A stretch of DNA of 64,000 bases. Origin: Camillea tinctor (Eukaryota; Ascomycota; Sordariomycetes; Xylariales; Xylariaceae). The stretch covers positions 62,001-126,000 of the forward strand of contig MU394112.1 of NCBI GenBank assembly GCA_022578605.1, written 5' to 3'. Both the position numbers and the translations under genes were made by a program. How positions within the stretch are numbered: position 1 is the stretch's first letter; each line of letters opens with the position of its first letter. Positions 12,158 to 23,912 of this stretch are shown one piece after another. The notes below the pieces were generated by a model. The model saw nothing but the letters and a program-made list of their open reading frames with translations. It was not told the origin of the DNA and made no database searches.

Positions 12158-13225
12158 TCCAACTGCATGAAAGTGCTCTTTAAGGTAGACGTAAACACTT
12201 TACGCCTCTAGAATAGAGCAACGTACATGCTCACTAGGCTCAGACAGCTTTCTGTCGGGGATGGACCGACGTCCAGCCTCGATCTTAGCCCCCCTGTTCG
12301 GTAAGCAACAGGTGTTGCCTACCAACAATAGATCTGTGGAAACTCTTTTATTGATTCTCGTGTTACGGAGGGGGGTGGCAGGGGATGTACTGGAGGTAGC
12401 ACATTGCCTACCTGATGTCAGCCAGCCTTTTATAGAATTCAGGAGGGGGGGCTCGAGGGGGGCTCAGGAGCTCGCGAGTCCGAAGGGGGGGAGGTGGGAT
12501 AGCAGACTCAACCCCCTGGATACATTGGTCAAGGGGAGAACACAAGTCAGACATAATAGGTAGGGCTCATTTAAAATTACCTCTCCAATCCGAAGATCCC
12601 AGGTGGGTATCACCAACAATAAGCCTCTCTCGTAAAGATAAATATTCATTCTTTTGGTGACATTTCTATTGAGCAAATTCTTCTTTCTAGGACCTGGGTC
12701 TGAACCTCGGGGTGAGACGGAAGGTCGCATAGAGACATAAAGTCATATGTAAGAGTACGTCAGGAGGCGCCCAAGAAGAGTTGGTCACCAATTACTTTCG
12801 TACTTCCCACAGGCGAGCAGGGTCTTGTATTCAGCGTAGATATCCTCCTTAGCCTCTCATTTGCGATTCGGCAGCGACTGCGGTCATTACGCTGTTCCAT
12901 GGCGTCGTTGGGATCTCGGTCTGGCTTATCCACCGGAGAAAGATTTACTCAGTTTGAGTTGCCTACTTGGTGTGTGCAATTTTCTATTGTATTGATGACG
13001 AGGCTTTCTTCGTGTTCGATGTGGTTCTTTTGACAGAGGGTGTAGTACAAGTCACAACCGACTTGTTGACGGAAATAGACTAGGGATATACATCGTTATA
13101 AGAGACAATATCGTGATAAAAGGTGCATGGAGAGAGGGGTAGTTTTCTCAATCCATCTTCATCTACTTAGTTTTACAAACCTTACATACTAGACCCTTTG
13201 AGAACCGTTCTATCTTGCATTCAAT

Positions 13226-14260
13226 ATGGTCACCGAGTTTGAAATCACTCTTTCACGTGCTAATAACGAAGAGTACGAGCAACGCATCCTGAACGAGCGC
13301 AACGAGGACGGCAATGTCGTTCCTCACCGCGTAGACACCATCGGCACTGACTGGAATGCCAAATACATGACAGTCAAGGGTCGCATGCCCGTGGTAGTGC
13401 ACGGATTCGAGAGCCAGGGAAGTGACGTAGGCTATAGCCTCGCGGTGTTTGAATGGCAAATCGTGCGCAATTCCAACAAGCGCCGCTTCCGGAAAGTAAC
13501 GCTAGAGGTGGTCTTTGAGGCTGATGGACCGAGAGGTAAGGCGGAGGGAGATGCGGAAAGAATGCGCTCCAAGGGCACCGCCAGCCGAACCTACTGGGAT
13601 CCCGAGGTGATGGCATTTGCACCCGATGGGACGGCATGGTACCAGCGCTCTCAGCGGGAGGTCGTTAATAAGACCGCCTGGACAGTCGACCTGAAAGCAG
13701 GTTACGCGCCCTTCTTGAGCGCAGGGCCACAGTACGCGTGGAGCAAGTCTGAGAGCCATACCTGCACTGAGGGTATCCAGGTCAGTGGCGAGCGAGCTTT
13801 TGTGGGCGGAGAGGGATCGCGTACGAGGGCCAATGCGGTGCGATGGACGCTGCTAGAGAACCCAAACCAAGTAACGGGGGTGTCCGCGCTGATTCGCACA
13901 GCGGTGCTTCTGAAGCGTCGACCAAAGGACGACGGGAGGTTCATCGGGATCGTTAAAGCAGACTACGAGATCTCCAAGTACCAGGACGCTAGGAGGAGTG
14001 CCCTCTTAGCGTTGGGGAAACTACCAAAGAACGAGCCAATTGTATTTGACCCAAATGTAGCAACCGAGAAGTCTGTTTGGCATGCAAACTCGAATGCTCT
14101 CGCGGCTATTGTGCCAGATCTAAAGAAGGAATTTTCTTTAGTCTCGCTAGAGCTCATTGGGGACGAGTCTTCAGGCAGCAGAGATGAGGAGCCAGATGAG
14201 GAGGGCGAAGTAGAGGACGGGTTAGTTGATGATGATGATGATGGCAACGAAACGGAGTGA
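13226..14260 (+). CDS. beta-rich orphan protein of the immunity-like island
   Basis: Intronless, 344 aa, no signal peptide and no obvious membrane segment. Alternating hydrophobic residues (SLAVFEWQIVRN, KVTLEVVFEADG) and the stretch NAVRWTLLENPNQVTGVSAL followed by RTAVLLKRR point to a beta-sandwich-like fold. The last 40 residues are very acidic (DDDDDGNETE end). Similar lineage-specific hypothetical proteins of unknown function seem familiar from other filamentous fungi, but no family name can be given. It ends 213 bp from the end of the convergent S8 protease gene. Its position beside a protease and an NLR-like gene makes a protease substrate or immune effector possible, which is inference only. 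Confidence 0.75.
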   Translation: MVTEFEITLSRANNEEYEQRILNERNEDGNVVPHRVDTIGTDWNAKYMTVKGRMPVVVHGFESQGSDVGYSLAVFEWQIVRNSNKRRFRKVTLEVVFEADGPRGKAEGDAERMRSKGTASRTYWDPEVMAFAPDGTAWYQRSQREVVNKTAWTVDLKAGYAPFLSAGPQYAWSKSESHTCTEGIQVSGERAFVGGEGSRTRANAVRWTLLENPNQVTGVSALIRTAVLLKRRPKDDGRFIGIVKADYEISKYQDARRSALLALGKLPKNEPIVFDPNVATEKSVWHANSNALAAIVPDLKKEFSLVSLELIGDESSGSRDEEPDEEGEVEDGLVDDDDDGNETE

Positions 14261-14473
14261 GGATATATTAGTCTCAAGTAAACTTACATCAAACTATGAT
14301 ATAGTGATATTTAATGCAATTGCCCTTTGTACCGACTATTTTATCTCCTCTTTGACCTTAGCACAATCCCTAAGCTATTTTTTCTCAGGATATACATATT
14401 TAGTTGTTGCGGACTATATAAGAGCTAATTGCCTAAAGGCAATTGGCATCTGTCTTTTGCTTCACATTAGTAA

Positions 14474-16586
14474 TTATGCTTTGATCCAATTTCTGCACTG
14501 GTCAACAACCTCCTTTACGCCCTTAATCCTTTTCCCACTTCCTAGTAATATAGTCGCATCGACGAACTTCTCCACTTTCAAGTTGTCGAAAATTTTCCTC
14601 ATCACCTTTGGATCTCTCACTTTGTCCATGCCTCTCCCTCCACGCTGCTCCCCAAAGCACCAGAGAATGAGGGCGGCGAAGCCAGTCGCTAATGCCGTGG
14701 CAACAGAGCTTCCCTTGATTTCCTTGATCGTCGATATGTTAATGCTCTCTCCTGGAAAAAGGTATTCCACTTCTTGGGGGTTGACAAATGCTGAAGCTGC
14801 TCCATGAGGGTCGGCGGATCCGACTGCGAAGATCTTCTCTGTATCTGAACAAACAGGGTACAGCTCACTGCGACCGCCATATAGGCTCTGATCAGCTGCA
14901 GCACAGAACATAATTATTCCTTGATTAGATGCCTTCTGTATCTCTAGGTCGAGACGTTTGATGGCGTCCTTGTTCTCTGGCGTCCTGATAAGATTCCAGC
15001 TCATAGAGATGATGTCCACTTTTTGTTCTATAGCCCATGCGACAGCCTATTCATAATTAGTCATGTTCACTGGATATTTATATGATAAGGATGTGGATAC
15101 CGACCTCTGCAGCGGTCGAAGCAGTCGAGAATTGAGCAAGTGCTTCAGGGCGAGACCCCTCGTGGGACCATTGGCTTATCTTGGCCACGTAAAGCTTGAC
15201 CTGTGGACAAAGCATCCTGATAAGCCGTGCCATCTCAGTGCCATGACCTGTTATTGACCGGTACCATGGGTACGTCAAATCCGTGGGGTTTTGCCGCGGC
15301 CATCCTAGACTATGTATTTTGCCCCTGAGCTCTTCGTTCGGCGACACACCGTCATCAATCAATGCAACCTTCACTTCTTGACTTTGTTCTTGCCCCTCCA
15401 CATACTTCCTGGCAAACTCTGTCACCTTATCGACCCAACGGTGTTTCCTCATCCTGGGCAAAGCGTCAGCTTTCTATTCCACATAAAAAGGCATAGGGGA
15501 CGCACAAAGGTAGTGTCCCATCATCGTTCTCGTCGGTATAGATATCCAGCTCATTGGACCCTATAGATTCAATTTGGGGGTGGAGCTGAACTTCGAAGTT
15601 TGCAATTACGTATCCTTCCTCTGAATCATAAATCGGTGGTAATCTTTTCAATAGATTACATGGCAGATTTCCCCCCTTCCTTGGCATTGCGTTTGAGGTC
15701 GATTCGCCCTGTCGCCTGTGTTTCTGTGAGGCCTTTGTCTGCTCCCACTGTTTCTCTCCTTGACTTTTGTCTATCCTTACCTTATCTAGGGTTTCCTTAT
15801 AACTTTTGATATTTTTACGATATTCCTCTGCCCGGCTAGTTTCCAGATCGATAGCGGTATCTGCGCAGAGCGCGTTAAGCATCTCCGTGTCACTTTCTCA
15901 GGCGAAGGAACCAGCCTCTTACGGACCAACATCATGTGCTCGGAAAGCATCTTTTTAATGAGTTTGTCGGCAATACTGTATTGACTCTGGGTGAGTGCAA
16001 TGTGAAGGCAGACCTCATCCTGCTTATTTTTTGCCTTGATGGCATTTTGCAGACTTGCCCTATCCACAGAATCCATCATGCAAAATGCCAACTTAACATC
16101 CTTGTTTTCAATGGCGAGATGTAGAGGGGTTTGTTCGCTGCTATCTGCGGGCGCGAATATAAGAGACGGTTTGGTCTGGAGTACCATTCTCGTCAGCCTA
16201 AGCCTAGCTTGCTGGTTTCCCGGAAATTCGTCAAAGTTTCCTTGCAGATTGGCAATGCAGAATAGAATATTCATGTCCATATCCATGTCGATAATATCCT
16301 GAATTTCCTTTACCCATTCTGGGGGTAGTGGTTCGGGAGTTTTACCGTCAATCTTCGATATTTTGGTCATGAGATGTCTTATTCGTCTAGTCATCGACTC
16401 TGTAGGGTTTCTGGACAGGGTATCGAAGTCGGGTTCGTGGCTACTATCGTGGAATGGGGATCTAGCAAAATGGGCCTCCAGGGAATTTCCAATATCATCA
16501 TCAAATTCTTCTGATCTAGAATTGTTTTCGGCCATATTTTCGGGTGGATGGGCATCTCTTGGAGACGGCGATCCTGATGGAGCCAT
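14474..16586 (-). CDS. ankyrin - subtilisin-like (peptidase S8) protein
   Basis: Proposed exons on the minus strand: 16586-15927, 15882-15506, 15453-15105 and 15046-14474 (652 aa). Introns 2 and 3 have good sites (GTGCGT...CCCAG with CTGAC, and GTCGGT...ATAG). Intron 1 would be 44 nt with a weak GTCCGT donor, so a true frameshift there is possible. The N-terminal half is acidic with two ankyrin-like units (TPLHLAIENKDVK, VCLHIALTQSQ) and a charged helical linker. The C-terminal half is an S8 domain with Asp379 (VALIDDGV), His416 (GHGTEMA) and Ser576 (GSSVATALATG). The usual oxyanion Asn position reads CAAAD. No signal peptide, so it is cytosolic. S8 domains occur as effector domains of fungal NLRs and as activators of fungal gasdermin-type toxins. 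Confidence 0.8.
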
Positions 16587-17407
16587 GCTCAGGGTATTTC
16601 TTTTCTTTTTTTTCCCTGTTTAGGTGATCGATATATCCTTGACTTCTACTACGGTTTGCTAATAGAGTCGAGTAGATATTCAGATGATGAACAAGATAGT
16701 AGCGTGTATATGAAAGTATATTATCCATAAAAAGTGCTTAGCTGCCTACAGGTCCTTTATACATACATTATCAGTGACTAGAATTGTGGAATTATTTATC
16801 TATATTGTATTTGAAGTTTAGTTATCTGGTCTTAGAGCCCTATATTATGTATCTTAGGTACCTAGCCTACCTACTATGTAGATACTTATTTTCGGTGTTG
16901 TTGTATATGCCTGCTTACATTGGTCCTATCTGAGCCTTCCTGCAAGAAGCCGTAAGGTCTTCTTCTATCTCTTGGCTGCCTCGCCCCCTTTTCTTTCCTG
17001 TCGTACCAAGTACATACCTAAGTCCTATGTACATGTACATATGTACATAGTGTCTACCTAGGTACAGAACTTGAAGTCACACTTGAAGTCACACATGACC
17101 CACAACATTGAACCTACATATGCAGGTTATGTACTACCCCAGCTGCCTGGCAGCCTGGATACTTAGGCATCTGCTACTTTCACCTAATTTTCAATGCCCC
17201 AGTTTGTGACATATTTAGCTCAGTGTCTGCCTGCCTAGGTAGGTGAGAACTTTAGAACCTACTACCTCAAGAACTCGGGAACCTATTCCAAGCCAGATAC
17301 CTATAACATCATTCCATGATGTTCAAGTTCAAGGTAACTTGAATTCGAAAAATCAGAAACCTACTCACAGAAAGCAACAGCCTCACCGAATCAGAATTAC
17401 CCCAACC
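16587..17407. other. shared divergent promoter region of S8 and NLR-like genes
   Basis: The S8 protease and the NLR-like gene diverge from this 821-bp stretch, so it probably holds both promoters. It contains several CCTAGGTA-type palindromes (16859, 17055, 17235), a TACATGTACATATGTACATA palindromic run near 17029, and two tandem ACTTGAAGTCACAC units near 17070. No gene is seen. Confidence 0.5.
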
Positions 17408-20400
17408 ATGAGATGGTATAGTTTCGAACTCACTAGTAGGGAATTTGAACCTGGGGGGAAATTTTATCTCTATGATATAGAGGCCAACGAATTAGAAAGG
17501 AGACTTAAAGCACAGGTACCGTCTATATCGGAAGAGAATAATGAGATATACCGTGCGCATGCGTCCTCAGATCAGGGGAGCAATGAGAGCGATGAGAGCG
17601 ATGAGGCTGTCACGGGGAATCTCCAGGTAGTGTGCGTTCAGACCTACTTCTATTTCCAGACCATCTGCCTAGTTATCTAACAGATATATGTACCAGTATT
17701 TTTAGCATCCATGGGCTGGATCGAAGATACCCTACACTAAAGGACTCGGGCCTCGACCGTCTAGATGATACCTCCATCGTTGAGTTCTCGTTCGACCCTA
17801 GCACGATTATTGGCATAGAAGCAAGTCCCGCGGGAATCGAACACGCAGCTACTGAACTCTTGGAGAGGCTTTCTGAGTACGGCGATGAACTTGGCAATGT
17901 AGGTAGATACTCTGTATCCGCTGCTTAATATAACCCTATATTAATATCTTATATAGTACAATCAAACCTCATTCATCTTTTTGGCCTGTGATATTGGAGG
18001 TTCAGTATTGAAGCAGGTCAGTTGTTGTTGAGTCCGCGTTCGAATAACACATGAATGATGATAATCTAACAAGAGTCTGGCCAATAGGCCCTCATCATAG
18101 CATCGCAAACGCCAAGATACCTGAACGTGCTGGAGCAAACGACTGCACTGGTGAGTTTTCGCATCAAACTCGATCGGTTCTATGACCGACATCGAAGCTG
18201 AAACTGCCAGATCTTCTTTGGAACACCTCATCGGCCACCCCAGAAGTCTTCTTGGGAGCTGACGCTCTCTTTCTTGGTTCACAATTTGTTTCAAGGCATC
18301 TTGGGGCCATGGCTGCCCTCCACAGTCTCTCTTCTTGTCGCATACCACAGTAAGCTTGCTGGCGAGTTCGATACAATCGCTAGTCGTTTCAAGATTATCA
18401 ACTACTATCAGGAAGAGTGTAACCATAATTCATATGATGTGGTGAGTAGTTTCGTCATTTTCGTTATATACCTACCTAATACTTATCTGATACTCCATCG
18501 CTCTCCTTGCTAATGTGACACTATAAAGTTGGTCGAAAAGCATTCTGCAACATTCGACCGCGATGGGGAGACCCAAATTGGCATCAACCAACACCACGGC
18601 CTGTTATCAGACTTATATACGCCAGAACATAAAAGATTGTTCATCTCTATGATCGAGCGCGCAAAAGCTAGTTCGTCTTTCTATAATTCTAGTGAGAATA
18701 TTGAAAGCCACTAATAACTAACGTTGGTGTCAAAGCTCTCCGAAACGATCATAAAGTTTGGCTACGCCTCCTGTCGAGATACGATTTACATAACATAATG
18801 TATCGAACATCGAAGCCTATCATGCGACATCTTTGCAACTGGATCTTATTGAAGAGTGGCACGTATGACTGGATTGGTCAGAGCTCCCCAGTCCCTTATG
18901 ATGCACTGGTGACATCAGCTACACTATCAAATGGATGCTCCAGCCGGGCCTCCAATGACAACCAAGTCACCCAACCAATGGTCCATATCATACATATTCA
19001 AAGAGAGCTTCACGGGCAAAGCATCCATATTTTAAGCTCCCTAGCTGCTGCTATCAGAGACAAATATACGGACCACAGCAATATATTTATCACTCTCAAC
19101 GCGCGCAATCGTTCCCTGCCGCCTACCCCAGTACAGCTTTTGGCAGCTCTATTCAGACAATTGCTCACATCTCAGCCCGAACTAGTGCTCAAGTTAAAAC
19201 CCCTGTTTGGAGAAGCAGAGAATGCACTACATGGCAATGCTGCTGCGTGGTCAGATGATTTACTATGGCGATGTTTGAAAATAGTATTAAGCAGTCCTAG
19301 TCGGAGTCGAGTGTTCCTGATCATTCACGAGCCTGATGATCCCGAGCAGACCTCAACTTTCCAGAAATTTAACTACTCACTCAGGGTTTTGCTGAATTCC
19401 GCAGCGATAGGGGTGTCTTGGAAAGTAATTTTCTTGAGAGTTGCCTCGCTTGGAACCCGGACACTAGAATCGAGGACGATCAGTCTGGACGACGAAGGCT
19501 TTATCGCAGCCCAGAAAGACTTCGAAGCAGAGTCGGCTGCTCAATATTGGCTCTCGCACATTGGGATCAACTCCGAAACATCAGATACAACGTCAAGCTA
19601 TTATCAAAATCCCCGAGAAGATACTTATCAGAAGATCCGACGACAGTACACCATAGACAAACTTGCAACTGTTTTTGATTTCCTACCATGTTTCAAGACA
19701 TTCTATCGAAATAGGGTATATGGCATTCTTGATTATGTCCCCATATCTCTGCAATCACAGGCGAGATTTGGATTGACCTGGATTTGCGGGTCTATACGAC
19801 CACTCACCATGGACGAGTTGGATGAGATTCTCAGATTGGGCGAGAACACCACCTCCACAAGAACTTCCCCAGTCATGACAGCAAGGGATTTTGTGGGATT
19901 TTTCCCAGGAATTCTTGAAATCGATGATAACAAGATTTTCTTATGGCGGCGTGACTTGATCGAGCCTTCAGTCGTTAATTCTAGAGACAGCAGCAACGAA
20001 ATACAGTCGGACCACTTCATGATCGCCCAAAAATGTCTTAGATATCTTTTGAATCAAAAATGTTTTTCAAGGGTATCTCAACCTGTCCTTCAGGGACAAG
20101 TCAATTTGGAATCAAAGCAATCCGAAGCACTCCTACGTTATGCCGTTGAATATTGGTTAGCACACGCTAAAGCATCGACTAATCACGCAGCACTTGACTC
20201 TGGAATCTTTGCCGAATTCCTTGTGGACCCTAGCCGGGTAAAACTCTGGCTCCAGCTCAGGGAATCTTACCAAGCTTTGCATTTAGAAGCTTGCCCGCTT
20301 ATATCTCTCCCGAGTCTCCAAATCTTGAAGAAGGAGTTAGGTATCACAACTATCGAAGGACTGGATCTTCTGTTGCTGGCAAGTTGCACGCAAGCTTCCC

Positions 20401-22532
20401 AGAAAGGAGATGAAAGTGACTGGTCAAGTATAGCTGTTGCAGCTGCTCAACACAGCAACAGAAATATCTTGAAAAGACTACATATTCTTGGATATCTAGA
20501 CCAAGGGGAGACACTTGCGACAATATTCCAAACGGCATCTGACGAGATATTGTGTCAACTTCTCTACGAGATCAGTGGTGTTGTCTGGAATAGGATCGGC
20601 ATTCGCCATGTCTTTTACAACGCTATTCGTCGAGCAAAACCTAGACTAGCAGAGATGGTAGTCATGAGCCATCGGGAAGATCTCAAGTTTGAAAATGAAC
20701 GCCAGTTATTACTACATATGGCAGAGAATCCACTAGTTACCTGGCCTCGGTCCATACTAGACACCCAGGAAGCATTCATCGAGAATGTTGACCAGACAGA
20801 GAGTAGCCGTAGCAGATCGCCATTGCACATAGCAGCAAAAACCGGAGATAATAGCCTTGTCTCTTGGCTTCTCGAGCGCAGCCCTAAAAAAGATGAGATG
20901 GTTAACCTACGGGACTCTTCAAATAAATCACCCTTGCATATAGCTTCTCATCAAGGCCATTTTGCGGTCGTGAGACAGCTTCTTGACATAAATGCGGATG
21001 TAAGGGCTGTTGATCGTAATCAGGAGACACCGCTTCATAAAGCCGCCGCCAATGGACATTTTTCAGTTGCATGTCTCTTGCTTCAGCATGATTCTAACAT
21101 TGGAGCAAGAAACAGTGAAGATAAAACACCACTGCATATCGCTCTAGAAAATGATTTTCTAGACATTACTCATTTACTCCTCAAGTATGCAGTGTCTCTC
21201 CTAGGGCAAAATGCCCGTGTGCCGTTTAATTTCGATGCTCAAGATTCTAATGGCACAACTCCCCTGATGCTCGCTGCGAAAAGGAATTACTCAGATGTAG
21301 TACAAGTACTTCTTGCCAACAAATCAGGTATCATGACATCAGATACTCAAGGAAGGACTGCATTCCACTTAGCAGCAAAGTTAGGATTCAAAGACATACT
21401 TCATCTGTTCCTAGAAAAGGAGGTGAATGTGGACCATGCCGATGAAGAAGGAAACACAGCTCTCCATTTCGCCGCTCGCCATGGACATAAACTATGCATC
21501 GAGATGTTGATCAATGCAGGAGCATCTATAAATATATGTGCAAGGGATGGTTCGACGCCGCTCAGTGTAGCTTGCCGTTGGGAGCAGACAGGAGCAGTAA
21601 AAGCTCTGATGCGGTCAGACGAGTCTAAGAAGGTACTAAACATCAGTATTTTGCACGCTGCTGTATCCCGGAGTTTCAATGTTGTCCATCTTCTCCTCGA
21701 CAAAGGAGCAGATAAGAATACTCGAAATAAAGAAGGACAGACAGCATTGCATACAGCCGCCGCCAACTCCGACACAAAGTTGATGCAACTGCTCATTTTT
21801 CGGGGGGCAGATATAGAAATCAGAGACAACCGGCAAAAAACACCATTATTGGTTGCAGCCCTGAGCAACTCGGTCCCTTGTATGAAAATGCTCCTCGACG
21901 CCGGGGCTACCATTGACACCGAGGATGTGAGTGGGCAGACACCCATATTTCTAGCTTGTAAGGCTGGAAGGGATGAGATGGTACAGCTATTTATCGATGC
22001 GGGGGCACCATTACATGGTCCGAGCTTACCAACCAGCCATGAATTTATCAACTTCGCCTTTATCAACTTCTCCATACCCATAATAAGAAAGATTATACGA
22101 GAACGGTATATTTCTATTGAACCAAGGACAGTGTCTGAAGCCTTTGATTACCGTAACTCTGACCTTTTCGACATTATGAAGCTCATGATAGATTCTGGCC
22201 TAGACCCTAATAGGTCGATTGAGGATGGGAAGACCATCTTACAAATGGCGGTGGAGAGAAATAGAACCGATATCATCGATCTTCTCATAGAATCCTGTCC
22301 CTCTAATGTAGACCTGGAAATAATAAGCAAAAAGAACGAGAGGCCGCTTCAATTGGCGGATATCAAAGGAAACTATAAGTTGGGAAGTTATTTGAACACG
22401 GTGCAGAACTTACGAAATGGAGTGGTCAGTTTGGGGCTCTGCACGCCGCGGCCAGCCCAGGAGGGAAACGTCTCGGTGCTACGACAGGTGTTGGGCAACC
22501 CATCACACGATGATATCAAAAGGTTCACTTAA
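17408..22532 (+). CDS. NLR-like STAND protein: pseudo-hydrolase, P-loop-less NACHT-like core, ankyrin repeats
   Basis: Seven exons: 17408-17631, 17697-17898, 17957-18016, 18088-18150, 18211-18441, 18529-18691 and 18736-22532, in frame for 1579 aa. Residues 70-290 form a SesB-like alpha/beta-hydrolase domain (VVIFSIHGLD, ALIIASQTP, ALIFFGTPHR). Its nucleophile elbow reads FLACDIGGSVLKQ, so the usual GHSxGG serine is absent. Residues about 390-700 resemble a NACHT region, but no GxxxxGK[ST] Walker A is present and the Walker B position reads VFLIIHEPDDPE. A winged-helix-like segment follows (ARFGLTWICGSIRPLTMDEL). Residues about 1005-1400 carry 12 ankyrin repeats. The 3' end shows frame disturbance. 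Codon use is more AT-rich than in housekeeping neighbours. It is probably a cytosolic sensor, active or decaying. Confidence 0.8.
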
Positions 22533-23319
22533 TGACTAAGTGGTCATTGAGGCCCAATTCTGTATTATATAGTTACCCCCATCTGGGGCGTAACAGGGAT
22601 CTCATGAATCACTTCAGAGTCATTCGCTTGATTCTAAATCACAAGAAAAAGGATGAGTTGCTAAACAAGCAGGCTGGGTCTTAATTCAGTGACATACAAG
22701 CTACAGTTGTTAGCACAAGACAAATATGCCGCTTTTTCCTGCATCAAAGCTCTGATCAGAAGCAGTTGTCAGGTGTTCATGGCACACCCATTCACTGACT
22801 GCTTTTGAGCGCTATGAATACATGGTGAAGCTGTTACTCAATGAAGCCTCTCTAGATCCGGCCCTTAAAAAAGTCGACCAAGAGGGTCACCTCTCAGTCC
22901 ATATCGCAGTGAGCGTCAACAAACCCAAACTCGTAGTTCTTCTCACTGATTCAATAACTAATATTCTAGCACGGAACTACCAGAAATGTCATTCTCTGTA
23001 TTTCGCAGCAGCCACTGCTGCCCTCAATGTAGCCCGCATAATCCTTGATGCTAATGAGGGCGCAGTTAATGACGAAGACATTGACGGCTGGACGCCACTT
23101 CATTTTGCCTCAAGGCATTGGGACAGAGACATGATCCAATTGCTTATCGGCCGTGAAGCGAACAAGGAAGAAGCCACCCACTGTGGGTGTAAGCCTTGCC
23201 ACGTTGCCCTTTACACGTGGGAAATTTTTAGTCATTGGGCTGATGTCGTGCAACTTGTTCGAGTATTTGATAAAAATGGCCATGGTACATCTCAGGGGAA
23301 GCACCAAGGTGGTAAATGA
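22533..23319 (+). pseudogene. degenerate ankyrin tail downstream of the NLR-like gene
   Basis: After the stop at 22532, ankyrin-like pieces continue in several frames broken by stops: HFRVIRLILNHKKKDELLNK near 22615, then an open frame 22822-23319. This frame contains LSVHIAVSVNKPKLVVLL, SLYFAAATAALNVARIIL and TPLHFASRHWDRDMIQLLI. It looks like the former C-terminal repeats of the upstream gene or a broken paralogue. Confidence 0.65.
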
Positions 23320-23381
23320 GTATTGCAAAAGACGGGTGCTGATGACACCAAATAAAAGCTCTTAAATGTTGAGGATTATTT

Positions 23382-23420
23382 TCTATCTCTCTCTCTCTCT
23401 CTCTTTTTTTTTTTTTTTTT
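23382..23420. repeat. (CT)n plus poly-T tract
   Basis: CT dinucleotides followed by about 18 T, just downstream of the ankyrin pseudogene. Confidence 0.85.
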
Positions 23421-23912
23421 TCATTTTCAGTGAGCTTTAAGATACTTGGTTCGAGAGGTTTGAGTATTATTTTAGTAATTTCTTTCTTACCTAGGTATAT
23501 TCGCTCATATTTGGTTAATAACTCTTTGTATGTAGAACGTTCAAGTTCATAACGACTTAGAAAATCCACCGTACGCTTGGTCTGTGATTTACCTCCTTAA
23601 TTAAGAAGAACCTGTATAACCTATCAGCTTCGAAGTTACACAGGACATATTATATATACTAGCTTCATGGCGGTGTATTTTAAATAAGTCTGTCGGCTAT
23701 ACGCAATGCCTATACCGGTTCATAGATTTTTTCTAACTTGAAGTATAGGCAACCATGAAAGCCTCGTCTTTATCCTTTTTCTATATTACTACGCACCGTA
23801 CCTACAACACCAGGTCGGGAAAAAACATTAATAATAAAAACAATCAAGATACGAGTTCATGCGGAAATGTCACGATCCGACAAATCTAAAGTTAAGGGAC
23901 CGTGTTATGAGG

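Larger units (their letters stand above)
11198..13225. other. intergenic holding tRNA-Val and an LTR relic
   Basis: Contains the tRNA-Val gene at 11530-11603 and a minus-strand LTR-like relic near 12030-12157 (separate entries). The open frame at 12261-12563 is rich in repeated GGGGG tracts and has no recognisable protein. The rest shows no coding signal. Confidence 0.5.

Noticed and set aside
12261..12563. 100-codon frame with G-rich tracts
   Set aside because: No recognisable protein; low-complexity G runs and position beside an LTR relic suggest chance.
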